Assembly: GCA_020634165.1 (NCBI GenBank)
Contig: JACKCF010000001.1
Coordinates: 2,170,001-2,234,000, forward strand
Direction: 5' to 3'
Source of the DNA: Anaerolineaceae bacterium
GTDB lineage: Bacteria; Chloroflexota; Anaerolineae; Aggregatilineales; Phototrophicaceae
DNA length: 64,000 nucleotides
The notes under the pieces are model-generated. The model was not told where the DNA came from. It saw only the letters and a list, made by a program, of their open reading frames with translations, and ran no database searches. The position numbers and the translations under genes are program-made. Within the stretch, counting starts at the first letter, position 1, and each line of letters begins with the position of its first letter. This document shows, one piece after another, positions 50,764 to 59,818 of the stretch.

Positions 50764-52653
50764 ATGGGAAAGATAGTCGGTATTGACCTGGGTACGACCA
50801 ACTCAGTTGTGGCCGTACTGGAAGGTGGCGAACCGGTTGTCATCGCGAATGCGGAAGGTAACCGCACCACCCCTTCAATTGTTGCGTTCAACAAGAACAA
50901 AGAACGCCTAGTTGGCCAGGCTGCCAAACGCCAGGCCGTCATTAATCCTGAAAATACCATCTTCTCGATCAAGCGTTTGATGGGCCACAGCGTCGATGAG
51001 GTGAAAACGGAAGCCGAGCGGCTGCCTTATGAGGTTGTCGCTGGCCCATCAGGTGATGCCCGTGTGCGTGTTCCGGCAACAGGTAAGGAATATGCGCCGC
51101 AGGAAATCAGCGCGATGATCCTGGGTAAACTGAAGAAAGACGCCGAGGCTTACCTGGGTGAAGATGTGACAAAGGCCGTTATCACGGTTCCGGCATACTT
51201 CAATGACAGCCAGCGCCAAGCAACGAAAGATGCCGGTAAGATCGCTGGCCTGGAAGTGATGCGTATCATCAACGAGCCAACAGCGGCTGCGCTGGCCTAC
51301 GGCCTCGACAAGAAATCGCATGAAACCATTCTGGCCTTTGACCTGGGTGGCGGTACGTTTGATGTATCCGTCCTGGAAGTTGGCGATGGTGTCGTCGAAG
51401 TGCGTTCCACGAGTGGTGACACTCACCTGGGTGGTGATGACTGGGATGCTGTGATCGTTGACTGGATTGTTGACGAGTTCAAGATGGAAAATGGTATTGA
51501 TCTGCGCAATGACCGTCAGGCGCTGCAACGTTTGAAGGAAGCCGCAGAAAAGGCCAAGATTGAACTGTCAAACACAGTGCAGTCTGAGATCAATCTGCCC
51601 TTCATCACGGCGGATGCTTCTGGTCCGAAGCATTTGGTGCTGACGCTGAGTCGCTCTAAGTTCGAGCAGTTGAGCGCAGCCCTGCTCAAGCGCGTTGAAG
51701 TGCCAGTTGTGCAGGCTCTGAAAGATGCTGAACTGACTAAGAATGACATCGATGAAGTTGTTCTGGTCGGTGGATCTACCCGTATGCCAATGGTTCAGGA
51801 ACTGGTTGAACGCTTGCTGGGTAAAACCCCTAACAAGAGCGTAAATCCTGATGAAGTTGTCGCGATTGGTGCTGCTTTGCAGGCGGGTGTGCTTTCTGGT
51901 GATGTTAAAGACATCCTCTTGCTGGATGTGACGCCATTGAGCCTGGGTGTTGAAACGATGGGTGGTGTTTTCACTAAGCTCATCGAGCGCAACACAACCA
52001 TCCCTGTGCGCAAGACGGAGACCTTCTCGACGGCGGCTGATAACCAACCTGCGGTTGACATCCATGTTTTGCAGGGCGAACGCCCGATGGCAAATGATAA
52101 TATGTCGCTTGGGCAGTTCCAGCTTACTGGCCTACCCCCTGCGCCACGTGGTGTGCCTCAGATCGAAGTAACCTTCGATATTGATGCCAACGGCATCCTG
52201 AATGTGAGCGCCAAGGATAAGGCGACTGGTAAGGAGCAGAAAATCACGATCACGGCTTCGACCAACCTGACCGAGAATGAAGTTGATCGTCTGGTGCGTG
52301 AAGCGGATATCCACCGCGAGGCGGATGAGCGTCGGGCGGAATTGATCCAGGCGCGGAATGAAGCCGATGCTGTGATCTACCAGCTTGAGAAATCTCTCCA
52401 TGAAATGGGTGACAGTGTGCCCGTCAATGATCGCGGTATGATCGAACGCGAGATCGAGAGCCTGAAGGGAACAATGCAGCATGATGATACCCAGGCCATT
52501 CGCACGGGTATCCAGAACCTGCAGAACGCTGCCCATGCCCTCTCGCAGCAGATGTATGCGAATGAGCAGCCAGGTAACCCTGGTCAGGGCCAACCGAGTG
52601 ACGAAAGTCATCAAGACCCCGATGTCATCGAGGGTGAATTTACCCAGGCATAA
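50764..52653 (+). CDS. dnaK: Chaperone DnaK (Hsp70)
   Basis: The 629 residues have the ATPase domain with MGKIVGIDLGTTNSVVA, DAGKIAGLEVMRIINEPTAAALAYGLDK, DLGGGTFDVSVLEVGDG and VGGSTRMPMVQ, the substrate domain with DVTPLSLGVETMGG, and a C-terminal lid rich in Gln and acidic residues (PGNPGQGQPSDESHQDPDVIEGEF). It unfolds and refolds clients with DnaJ and GrpE, neither of which is in the neighbouring genes; the only J domain seen is the fusion at 34630. No CIRCE-type operator is seen upstream. A strong stem-loop follows at 52674-52698, and hsp20 comes next. Confidence 0.98.
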   Translation: MGKIVGIDLGTTNSVVAVLEGGEPVVIANAEGNRTTPSIVAFNKNKERLVGQAAKRQAVINPENTIFSIKRLMGHSVDEVKTEAERLPYEVVAGPSGDARVRVPATGKEYAPQEISAMILGKLKKDAEAYLGEDVTKAVITVPAYFNDSQRQATKDAGKIAGLEVMRIINEPTAAALAYGLDKKSHETILAFDLGGGTFDVSVLEVGDGVVEVRSTSGDTHLGGDDWDAVIVDWIVDEFKMENGIDLRNDRQALQRLKEAAEKAKIELSNTVQSEINLPFITADASGPKHLVLTLSRSKFEQLSAALLKRVEVPVVQALKDAELTKNDIDEVVLVGGSTRMPMVQELVERLLGKTPNKSVNPDEVVAIGAALQAGVLSGDVKDILLLDVTPLSLGVETMGGVFTKLIERNTTIPVRKTETFSTAADNQPAVDIHVLQGERPMANDNMSLGQFQLTGLPPAPRGVPQIEVTFDIDANGILNVSAKDKATGKEQKITITASTNLTENEVDRLVREADIHREADERRAELIQARNEADAVIYQLEKSLHEMGDSVPVNDRGMIEREIESLKGTMQHDDTQAIRTGIQNLQNAAHALSQQMYANEQPGNPGQGQPSDESHQDPDVIEGEFTQA

Positions 52654-52673
52654 GCCAAAAGAATCATAACTGC

Positions 52674-52698
52674 GAAGAGCGCCTTAAGGGCGCTCTTC
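52674..52698 (+). terminator. Strong hairpin after dnaK
   Basis: GAAGAGCGCC pairs with GGCGCTCTTC (10 bp) with a 5-base loop. The T-run is weak (TGCTAT), so it may act as a partial terminator or stabilise the mRNA end. Confidence 0.6.
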
Positions 52699-52779
52699 TG
52701 CTATCTGGCTAAATATACAACGCCAGCCGACTCTATGACGTATAATGACTAGAAAAGACGCGAATGAGGAATGGCCATT

Positions 52780-53232
52780 ATGTCAGAAGAACGTTTTGAC
52801 CCTATGCGCGAAATCGCCCGTCTGGGGAACACAATGGGTAAGGTGATCGAGAAGGGCATCAACCAGGGCATCAGCCAGGTGCAGTCTTTGACGAATCCGA
52901 GCGCGCTCAAAGTCGATGTCTATGTCTATGAAGATGATGTTGTGGTGCGTACAGCGCCAATTGATGGCGAAGTGGTTGATGGCAGCCTGAATGTGAACAT
53001 GGAAAGCAATGTGCTGACGATCAGTGGCGAGACCCGTGCCGAAGAAGTGCCAGCAATGGCTTCTTACATCGTGCAGGAACGTCGTTTTGGCGTCTTTGAG
53101 CGCAGCGTAACCATTGATCTGCCTGTCAAATCCAACGAAGCTAAGGCAAAGCTCAAGAACCGCGTCCTGACGATTACGCTGCCCATCGACCGAGATTTGC
53201 AGCAGGACATTGAAATAACGCCAGACGAATAG
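52780..53232 (+). CDS. Small heat-shock protein (Hsp20/alpha-crystallin)
   Basis: The 150-residue protein has an alpha-crystallin domain (about 45-145) with strands LKVDVYVYEDDVVVRTAPIDG, LTISGETRAEE, FGVFERSVTIDLPV and the closing KAKLKNRVLTITLPI; the A-x-L-x-N-G-V-L-x-I/V signature reads AKLKNRVLTITL. The N-terminus contains an amphipathic MGKVIEKGINQGISQVQS stretch. I use ATG 52780, nine bases after GAGGA; an earlier ATG at 52771 has no room for that SD. A TATAAT is found at 52741. It is a holdase that cooperates with Hsp70, encoded just before it. Confidence 0.9.
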   Translation: MSEERFDPMREIARLGNTMGKVIEKGINQGISQVQSLTNPSALKVDVYVYEDDVVVRTAPIDGEVVDGSLNVNMESNVLTISGETRAEEVPAMASYIVQERRFGVFERSVTIDLPVKSNEAKAKLKNRVLTITLPIDRDLQQDIEITPDE

Positions 53233-53249
53233 TCAATTCATCTGGCGTT
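53217..53249. terminator. Bidirectional terminator overlapping the hsp20 stop codon
   Basis: AACGCCAGA (c) GAAT - AGTCA - ATTC (a) TCTGGCGTT forms a long stem with one mismatch. The hsp20 stop codon TAG sits near the loop. It lies between hsp20 (plus) and pyrG (minus) and could end both. Confidence 0.65.
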
Positions 53250-53280
53250 ACTTGTTCATTCTTAGAGTTAAATACTGCCG

Positions 53281-54972
53281 CTAGTCGGCACCATTCTGGG
53301 CAGCCGTTGAATTTGGCTGTTTTTGCGTATTCTTACGCGATCTGGACTTCTTGGGTGAGGAACTATCGTGGCGTTCGATAGCTGCTTTGATGAGGCCCTC
53401 GAACAAAGCATGGGGACGATTAGGCCGACTCAGAAATTCCGGGTGGAACTGACTACCCACCATATAGGGATGATCGGCGATTTCTGATATTTCTACGAGC
53501 AGTTCGTCGGGGCTAAGGCCGCTGAAGTTCATACCATTTTCTTCAAACTGCTGGCGGAAGTCGTTATTGAACTCCCAGCGGTGGCGGTGCCGCTCCTCAA
53601 TTTCATCCTGCTTGTAGGCTGTGTGGGCTGCGCTGCCTGGTTTCAGCATACAAGGATACGCACCCAATCTCATGGTGCCGCCCAGATCCGTGATGGCTCG
53701 CTGGTCGAGCATGAGGTCGATGACAGGATGATGGGTATTCTCGTCAAACTCAGTACTGTTGGCATCTTCAAATCCAAGTACATTGCGGGCGAATTCGATG
53801 CACATGACCTGCATACCCAGGCACAGTCCCAAATATGGCACCTTGTTTTCGCGCGCATATTGGGCAGCAATGATTTTGCCTTCTACGCCTCGATAACCAA
53901 ATCCGCCAGGGACGACAATGGCATCCAGCTCTTTGAGTTGTTCATGGCAGCCATCTTTACGCAGGGATTCTGACTGAATCCATTTCACTTCAAGTGCTTT
54001 GCCGTAGGTGGTAGCGGCATGTACGAGCGCTTCCTTGACGCTCATATAGGCGTCTTCCAGCTCGACATACTTGCCGACAATGCCGACTGTGACTTTTTCT
54101 GTGGCGTCACGCATTTTGCCGACCATTTCACGCCAGGCGCCAAGTTCTACTTTTTGTCGTGGTTCCAGCTTGAACCAGTCCAGGATGTATTCGGCCAATC
54201 CGGCATCTTCCAACATCAGCGGCACATCATAAATAGATTCGGCTGTAATGAGTGGAACCACTGCTTCCTCGTCAACATCGCAGAAGAGGGAAATTTTCTC
54301 AACGACTTCCTTGCTAACGGGATGGTCGGTCCGAGCGATGATGACGTTGGCTGCGATACCCATGCTGCGCAAATCGCGGACGCTGTGCTGGGTTGGCTTG
54401 GTTTTGAGTTCTTTAGTGGCGCCAATGTATGGCAGGAATGTCACGTGAATATAGAGAGCATCGCGCCGTTTAAGGCTGGTACGCATCTGACGGATGGCTT
54501 CAAGGAAGGGCTGACCTTCAATGTCACCGACTGTGCCGCCTACTTCCACAAGGACGATATCGGCACCCGTTTCTTTACCGAGCAGTTTGATACGGCGTTT
54601 GATTTCGTTCGTGATGTGCGGGATGACCTGAATGGTCTTACCGAGGTAATCGCCCCTACGCTCTTTTTCCAGCACTTCGCTGTAGACCTGGCCCGATGTG
54701 ACGTTTGAGAGGTTGGTCACGGGTTCATCGACGAAGCGTTCGTAATGGCCCAGGTCGAGGTCGGTCTCTGCTCCATCCTGGGTCACAAAGACTTCGCCAT
54801 GCTGGTATGGACTCATGGTCCCTGGGTCGAGGTTGAGGTATGGGTCAAGCTTTTGGATGGCGACCTTCAGGCCGCGTGCTTTAAGGACACGCCCAATGGC
54901 GGCAACCGTAATGCCCTTGCCTACAGAACTAACCACCCCGCCGGTACAAAAGATGTATTTGATGTTAGACAC
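53281..54972 (-). CDS. pyrG: CTP synthase
   Basis: PyrG makes CTP from UTP, ATP and glutamine. The 563 residues contain the N-terminal synthetase domain, MSNIKYIFCTGGVVSSVGKGITVAAIGRVLKARGL, and KLDPYLNLDPGTMSPYQHGEVFVTQDGAETDLDLGHYERF, then a glutamine amidotransferase domain with VPGGFGYRG, the nucleophile Cys in LGLCLGMQ, and the His-Glu pair in GSQFHPEF. A Lys/Arg/Ser-rich tail (HDSSSPKKSRSRKNT) of about 25 residues extends the C-terminus and is not typical. It follows the roadblock gene by 167 bases on the same strand. Confidence 0.98.
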   Translation of the reverse strand: MSNIKYIFCTGGVVSSVGKGITVAAIGRVLKARGLKVAIQKLDPYLNLDPGTMSPYQHGEVFVTQDGAETDLDLGHYERFVDEPVTNLSNVTSGQVYSEVLEKERRGDYLGKTIQVIPHITNEIKRRIKLLGKETGADIVLVEVGGTVGDIEGQPFLEAIRQMRTSLKRRDALYIHVTFLPYIGATKELKTKPTQHSVRDLRSMGIAANVIIARTDHPVSKEVVEKISLFCDVDEEAVVPLITAESIYDVPLMLEDAGLAEYILDWFKLEPRQKVELGAWREMVGKMRDATEKVTVGIVGKYVELEDAYMSVKEALVHAATTYGKALEVKWIQSESLRKDGCHEQLKELDAIVVPGGFGYRGVEGKIIAAQYARENKVPYLGLCLGMQVMCIEFARNVLGFEDANSTEFDENTHHPVIDLMLDQRAITDLGGTMRLGAYPCMLKPGSAAHTAYKQDEIEERHRHRWEFNNDFRQQFEENGMNFSGLSPDELLVEISEIADHPYMVGSQFHPEFLSRPNRPHALFEGLIKAAIERHDSSSPKKSRSRKNTQKQPNSTAAQNGAD

Positions 54973-55139
54973 CGTTGTTCCCCCTATTGCTATGATTGCG
55001 TTCAGCAGATCGATTGTGTTTGGTCGATGATCGTTACATGGCTATATACAAAAAGAGAAGCGGGGAGATTAATTCTCCCCGCTCATGTGCAGTTTCTTCA
55101 GCTTCGATGTTTGGTCGCGTAATTCGTTGTCATTGCGCC

Positions 55140-55511
55140 TTATACGAGATTCCTAAGATCGTCGGCAGATCGTCTCATGTCCAGGAAGATCAAACCGAGC
55201 TTCGCATTTTGCCGGACGAGCGTTGTCAGTACAGCCTCATCACCAACGTTCATCAGGATGACATAACCATCCATACCTTTAACATAGACCTGATCGAGCA
55301 CGCCGCGGCCAAGTTCGCTGGAAATACGTTCACCGAGCGATAACATCGCGGCGGACATCGCACTCACACGATCTTCTTCTACCCCAGTAGGCAATGCTGA
55401 TGCCATAATGAGGCCATCAACACTGACAACGGCGGATGCTTCGATTTCCGGTGTGGTGCTCTGTAAATCGCGCAAGCGCTCGACCATCAAATCGGTACGA
55501 GATTTTGCCAT
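55140..55511 (-). CDS. Roadblock/LC7-domain protein
   Basis: The 123-residue protein matches the roadblock/LC7 fold: VERLRDLQSTTPEIEASAVVSVDGLIMASALP, then MSAAMLSLGERISSELGRG and VILMNVGDEAVLTTLV. Such proteins (as MglB) act as GAPs or scaffolds for small Ras-like GTPases, or have other roles in gliding and sensing. The start is ATG 55511, with AGAGGAG before it; the longer frame lacks similarity. No Ras-like GTPase gene is seen near. It is followed on the same strand by pyrG. Confidence 0.9.
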   Translation of the reverse strand: MAKSRTDLMVERLRDLQSTTPEIEASAVVSVDGLIMASALPTGVEEDRVSAMSAAMLSLGERISSELGRGVLDQVYVKGMDGYVILMNVGDEAVLTTLVRQNAKLGLIFLDMRRSADDLRNLV

Positions 55512-55935
55512 ACTTGTACTCCTCTGGGCAGGCGCAAAGCCTACATGAATCATTCTTGGCGATAATAGCGGTGGATAGCGCCTGTGGTCCGTAACGCTTT
55601 GATCTCATCCGATGGCCAAGTCTATAAGGATTTTATTGCAAGAAATGCAGGCTATCAAGTTAACGTGCATACATCTGATGATTTTCCTGTGACTAGTATA
55701 AAAGGCATCGTCTTTTCAGACAACTGAGCAACTTAACGCTTTGCGATTTTGCCTGCATTTGTTTGCCTGCAAGCCCATTTGCTGGGAAATCTGTCTTGAG
55801 ATGCGAGACTGTTCACCTTATTTTTCTTCGCTATACTGAAAGTCGGGTGTTCGTAGGGCACACGTACTTAAGGTCGTCGCCCTTTCGCGCATACTAGATA
55901 CGATACGAGTTAACTGAGAGTGAATCGGTAAGATT
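55512..55935. other. Long intergenic region, no gene seen
   Basis: These 424 bases between the roadblock gene and the divergent MoxR gene contain no convincing reading frame. A TATACT at 55832-55837 could be a -10 element for the MoxR operon, with only a weak upstream match. No clear RNA gene or repeat is seen. Confidence 0.6.
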
Positions 55936-56931
55936 ATGGTTGAACATCCAGGCCAGACCCGACGTTCGTCAGAAACAGCGGGTATCCGCTATGTGCAGGA
56001 AATTGCTGAACGGGTGGCACAGAGCGTCGGGCAAGTAATCATCGGCAAGAGAAATGAAGTGCGTCTGGCCGTACTCGGCCTCTTGTGCCAGGGCCACCTC
56101 CTCCTAGAAGATATCCCCGGTGTGGGCAAAACAATGATGGCGCGTTCGCTGGCGAAGGCGATTGGTTGTAGCTTCAGTCGAATTCAGTTTACGCCGGATA
56201 TGCTGCCATCGGATGTGACAGGTGTTTCTATCTTCAATCAGCAGAACCGTGAGTTTGAATTTCGGCCTGGGCCGATTATGTCGCAGATTGTGCTGGCAGA
56301 TGAAATCAACCGCGCAACGCCCAAGACCCAGGCGGCGCTGCTCGAAGCGATGGAAGAGCGCCAGGTTACAGTTGATGGCATTACTCATATTATGAGTACT
56401 CCCTTCATGATTTTGGCAACACAGAATCCGATTGAATACGAAGGCACGTTTCCATTGCCGGAAGCACAGCTTGATCGTTTTCTGCTACGGGTGCAGATGG
56501 GCTATCCGTCACCGACAGAGGAATTGACCATTTTGAGTGCGCAGCAGTACCAGCATCCAATTACCAACCTTCAGCAGATCATTACCGTCGAAGAGTTGTT
56601 GAATGCGCAGCAAGCGATTATGCAGGTGTATGTGGCTGATGAGATCAAGCAGTATATTGTTTCGCTAGTGAATGCCACACGTCAGCATCCTGATGTTTAC
56701 CTCGGCAGCAGCCCACGCGGTTCTTTGGCGCTGTTCAGGACATCGCAGGCACGGGCCGCGATGGCAGGCCGTGATTATGTGATCCCTGATGATGTAAAAG
56801 CCCTGGCAGAGACCACCCTGGCACATCGTATCATTGTTGGGCCGAGTGCTCGGATTAAAGACATTTCATCGCGGCTGATCGTGCAGGATATTCTGAATAA
56901 CACGCCCGTTCCTGGTGCATCCGGGCGATAG
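55936..56931 (+). CDS. MoxR-family AAA ATPase
   Basis: The 331-residue AAA protein has Walker A in IPGVGKTMMARSLAKAIG, Walker B VLADEINRATPKTQAALLEAMEERQV, the sensor loop ATQNPIEYEGTFPLPEAQLDRFLLR, and the C-terminal lid with YLGSSPRGSLALFRTSQARAAMAGRDYVIPDDV. These sequences define classic MoxR proteins, which work with VWA or DUF58 partners. It is 11 bases before the DUF58 gene. The two probably form a working pair that inserts or activates a client protein. This is a different MoxR group from the AAA protein at 41948. Confidence 0.95.
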   Translation: MVEHPGQTRRSSETAGIRYVQEIAERVAQSVGQVIIGKRNEVRLAVLGLLCQGHLLLEDIPGVGKTMMARSLAKAIGCSFSRIQFTPDMLPSDVTGVSIFNQQNREFEFRPGPIMSQIVLADEINRATPKTQAALLEAMEERQVTVDGITHIMSTPFMILATQNPIEYEGTFPLPEAQLDRFLLRVQMGYPSPTEELTILSAQQYQHPITNLQQIITVEELLNAQQAIMQVYVADEIKQYIVSLVNATRQHPDVYLGSSPRGSLALFRTSQARAAMAGRDYVIPDDVKALAETTLAHRIIVGPSARIKDISSRLIVQDILNNTPVPGASGR

Positions 56932-56942
56932 ACGGTTCAATA

Positions 56943-58199
56943 ATGCAAAATCGTCGCAACGGCATATATCTCGTCGCTATTTCCACCCTGGTCGCTGGCC
57001 TGTTCACAGGTCAGGCGGTGTTTTTTAATGTCGCTTACGTGCTGGCCGGACTTTTAACTTTGTCGATGTTGTGGGCCTGGTTGGCGGTGCGCGGCATTCG
57101 GATTGCACGGCAGACGCGCTCCAGACGGTCACAGGTTGGGCAGCGATTTGGCGAGAACTTCAGCATTCGTAACGTCAGCCCCTTGCCGAAACTGTGGTTG
57201 GAAATACGTGATTTTTCTACGTTACCCAATTATCAGGCGAGCCATGTGGTGCCCCATCTATGGCCGCGCCAGCGCTATGGCTGGACATCGGAAACGCAGT
57301 GTATCCGGCGCGGTGAATATTTCCTGGGACCCATGACGTTCATCAGCGGTGATCCGTTTGGGCTGTTTTCTTTGCCGAGGCGGATTGAGGCACGGGAGCG
57401 GATTATCGTCTATCCGGCCATTGTTCCGGTGGATTCGGTTGAACTGCCGATTGGGTTGCTTTCCGGTGGGGAGGCCAAGCACTTCCTGACACATAATGTG
57501 ACGACCAATGCCGCTGGGGTACGCGAATATATCCCCGGCGATACTATCAACCGTATTCATTGGAAGACAACAGCACGGCGCAATAAGCTGATGGTCAAGG
57601 AGTTTGAACTTGACCCGATGGTGGATATCTGGCTGTTTGCTGATTTTTCGGTACGGTCACTGGTTGAGGATGCCAACTTCAAGCGTCTGGGCGATGCTGC
57701 TTATCTGCAAACCAGCTCACAGATGATCCTGCCATCGACGGAAGAATATGTGGTTGTACTGGCTGCGTCGCTGGCACGTTATTTCGTTGAGTTGGAGCGG
57801 GCATTGGGTTTTACGGCGCATATCCCCCACCGCGAAATTTACCAGCCAGATCGGGGACACAAACAGTTGACGCGGATTCTGGAGACACTGGCAACAGCCA
57901 AGAGCCAGTCGGAGCGCTCCTTGCAGGAAATGCTGGCTCTGGAAGCACAGGTCCTGGCGCGGGGCACGACCCTGGTGCTGGTGACATCTTCGTTGGATGC
58001 CGGTTGGGTGCAGGAAGCCCAGACGCTGGCGCGGCGCGGTATTCGTATCCTGTGTGTTTTTGTTGATCCGGCGAGCTTTGATCCCAGCCTGGATTCGACT
58101 GAGATACGAGGTACGATGCAACTGGTAAAAATCCCCTATATTCACATTCGTAAGGATGACAATCTGACGAATGCATTGTCACAGCATCCGATTATGTAG
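56943..58199 (+). CDS. DUF58 domain protein
   Basis: The 418-residue protein has two N-terminal membrane helices (about 7-40), then a beta-rich domain with GEYFLGPMTFISGDPFGLF, and the DUF58 core GDTINRIHWKTTARRNKLMVKEFE, where R-x-I-x-W-K is the family motif. A VWA-like fold follows, with DIWLFADFSVRSL and ATTLVLVTSS. DUF58 proteins are coupled to MoxR ATPases in many genomes, often with a transglutaminase. Here the third gene is a spermidine-synthase-like membrane protein instead. It lies 11 bases after the MoxR gene and 35 before the next. Confidence 0.92.
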   Translation: MQNRRNGIYLVAISTLVAGLFTGQAVFFNVAYVLAGLLTLSMLWAWLAVRGIRIARQTRSRRSQVGQRFGENFSIRNVSPLPKLWLEIRDFSTLPNYQASHVVPHLWPRQRYGWTSETQCIRRGEYFLGPMTFISGDPFGLFSLPRRIEARERIIVYPAIVPVDSVELPIGLLSGGEAKHFLTHNVTTNAAGVREYIPGDTINRIHWKTTARRNKLMVKEFELDPMVDIWLFADFSVRSLVEDANFKRLGDAAYLQTSSQMILPSTEEYVVVLAASLARYFVELERALGFTAHIPHREIYQPDRGHKQLTRILETLATAKSQSERSLQEMLALEAQVLARGTTLVLVTSSLDAGWVQEAQTLARRGIRILCVFVDPASFDPSLDSTEIRGTMQLVKIPYIHIRKDDNLTNALSQHPIM

Positions 58200-58234
58200 C
58201 GAACGGCCCATTGGTCAACAATCGGGGATGCCCT

Positions 58235-59818
58235 ATGCAGGATGAATCCAATCGAAGTTATCTTTACGTCGTTGTTTTTTTCAGTGGCCTGACGACACTG
58301 GCCGTTGAGTTATCTGCGTCACGGTTGTTGGGTGCTGTTTTCGGCACGAGCAATCTCGTCTGGGCAAATATCATCGGGTTGATGCTGCTGTACCTGACGG
58401 TTGGATATTTTGTTGGTGGGCGTCTGGCTGACCGCTACCCACACAGAAAAACGCTGTATACGATTCTGTTATGGGCTGCGTTCTTGTGTGCGCTGATTCC
58501 CCTCATCGCACGGCCTATCTTGTATGCTGCCGCGGAGGCATTTGCCAGCTTTGAAGCAGCGCTCACGCTTGGCTCGTTTGCGGCAGTGATCTTCCTGTTT
58601 GCCATTCCCGTCACAATGATGGGCATGACCTCCCCTTTTGCGATTCGTCTTGCTACGACCAACGTTGAAAACAGCGGGCGGATTTCAGGGCAAATCTATG
58701 CACTGAGTACGGTAGGTAGTCTGCTGGGTACTTTTTTGCCGACACTGGTGCTCTTCGACCGTGTGGGTACGGCGCTTACGTTCCTGATTGTTGCAGGTGT
58801 GCTGTTTTTAGTGACGTGGATTGGCCTGTGGCAAGTTATCGGCCTGAGACGTGCTTCCAAGTTCCTGTGGATGCCGATTGTAATTGCAGTGTTGGCCGTC
58901 GTTACGCTCAATGGCCCAGTTCGCCCCGCCCCATCTGGCGAAGAGATTCTTTTTGAAGCGGAGAGCAGCTATAACTACATTCAGGTGACGGAAGATGAAG
59001 CAGGCTATCGTTATCTGTATCTAAATGAAGGCCAGGGTATCCACAGCCAGTGGCATCCAACGCAGATATTGTATGGCCGGACCTGGGATTACTTTCTGAT
59101 CGCGCCATATTTCAACACAGATTTCCAGCCAGAGGATATGCAATCCATACTGGTTATCGGGCTGGCAACGGGCACGATTGCGCGCCAATATGCGGCTGTC
59201 TATGGCAATGACCTCAAAATTGATGGTGTCGAGATCGACCCAGAGATCATCGAGGCAGGTGAACGCTACTTCGATATGAACCGCGATGCAATGCCTGGGC
59301 TAACATCCTATGCGCAGGATGGCCGCTATGTGCTCAATCAGCTTGATGGACCATATACCGTGATTGGTGTCGATGCCTATCGTCCACCCTATATTCCCTG
59401 GCACCTGACGACAATTGAGTTTTTCCAGGAAATTTATGACAAGCTAGCCGACAATGGTGTTCTGGTCATCAATGTGGGCCGCACGAATACGGATCGTCGG
59501 CTGGTGGATGCCCTATCCAATACGCTGTCGTATGTCTTCGCCGATATTCATGCGATGGATGTGCCCAGTTCATTCAATACGATTCTTGTGGCGACCCGCC
59601 AACCCACCGCGAGCATGACGCTTATCGAAAATGCGCAACGTATCGATCCTGATGCCTACCCCCTTTTGTCACAGGCGGTTGGGCTGGCGAGCCAATCGCT
59701 GGTGCCTGTTAATCGTAATGACATCGTGTTTACTGATGACAAGGCGCCTGTAGAATCACTGGTGGATTCAATCGTGTTGAATTTCCTGCTCGGCGGTGGC
59801 GTCGAGGATTTGCGCTGA
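58235..59818 (+). CDS. Membrane-fused spermidine-synthase-like protein
   Basis: The 527-residue protein has about seven membrane helices (about 7-210, with TTLAVELSASRLLGAVFGTSNLVWANIIGLMLLYL) and a C-terminal SAM-binding domain with ILVIGLATGTIARQYAAV, GVEIDPEIIEAGERYF and VIGVDAYRPPYIPWHLTTIEFF. The usual spermidine-synthase GGGDG loop is GLATGT, and the catalytic Asp context differs, so polyamine transfer is doubtful. Such fused proteins are widespread but poorly described. I use ATG 58235, with GGGG seven bases upstream, in place of TTG 58211. Its stop overlaps the next start by one base (59818). Confidence 0.87.
   Translation: MQDESNRSYLYVVVFFSGLTTLAVELSASRLLGAVFGTSNLVWANIIGLMLLYLTVGYFVGGRLADRYPHRKTLYTILLWAAFLCALIPLIARPILYAAAEAFASFEAALTLGSFAAVIFLFAIPVTMMGMTSPFAIRLATTNVENSGRISGQIYALSTVGSLLGTFLPTLVLFDRVGTALTFLIVAGVLFLVTWIGLWQVIGLRRASKFLWMPIVIAVLAVVTLNGPVRPAPSGEEILFEAESSYNYIQVTEDEAGYRYLYLNEGQGIHSQWHPTQILYGRTWDYFLIAPYFNTDFQPEDMQSILVIGLATGTIARQYAAVYGNDLKIDGVEIDPEIIEAGERYFDMNRDAMPGLTSYAQDGRYVLNQLDGPYTVIGVDAYRPPYIPWHLTTIEFFQEIYDKLADNGVLVINVGRTNTDRRLVDALSNTLSYVFADIHAMDVPSSFNTILVATRQPTASMTLIENAQRIDPDAYPLLSQAVGLASQSLVPVNRNDIVFTDDKAPVESLVDSIVLNFLLGGGVEDLR

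Noticed and set aside
54019..54708. A 229-codon plus-strand frame opposite pyrG, and a 213-codon frame at 7310-7951 opposite the histidine kinase.
   Set aside because: Both run antisense to complete, conserved genes and their products have no recognisable domain.
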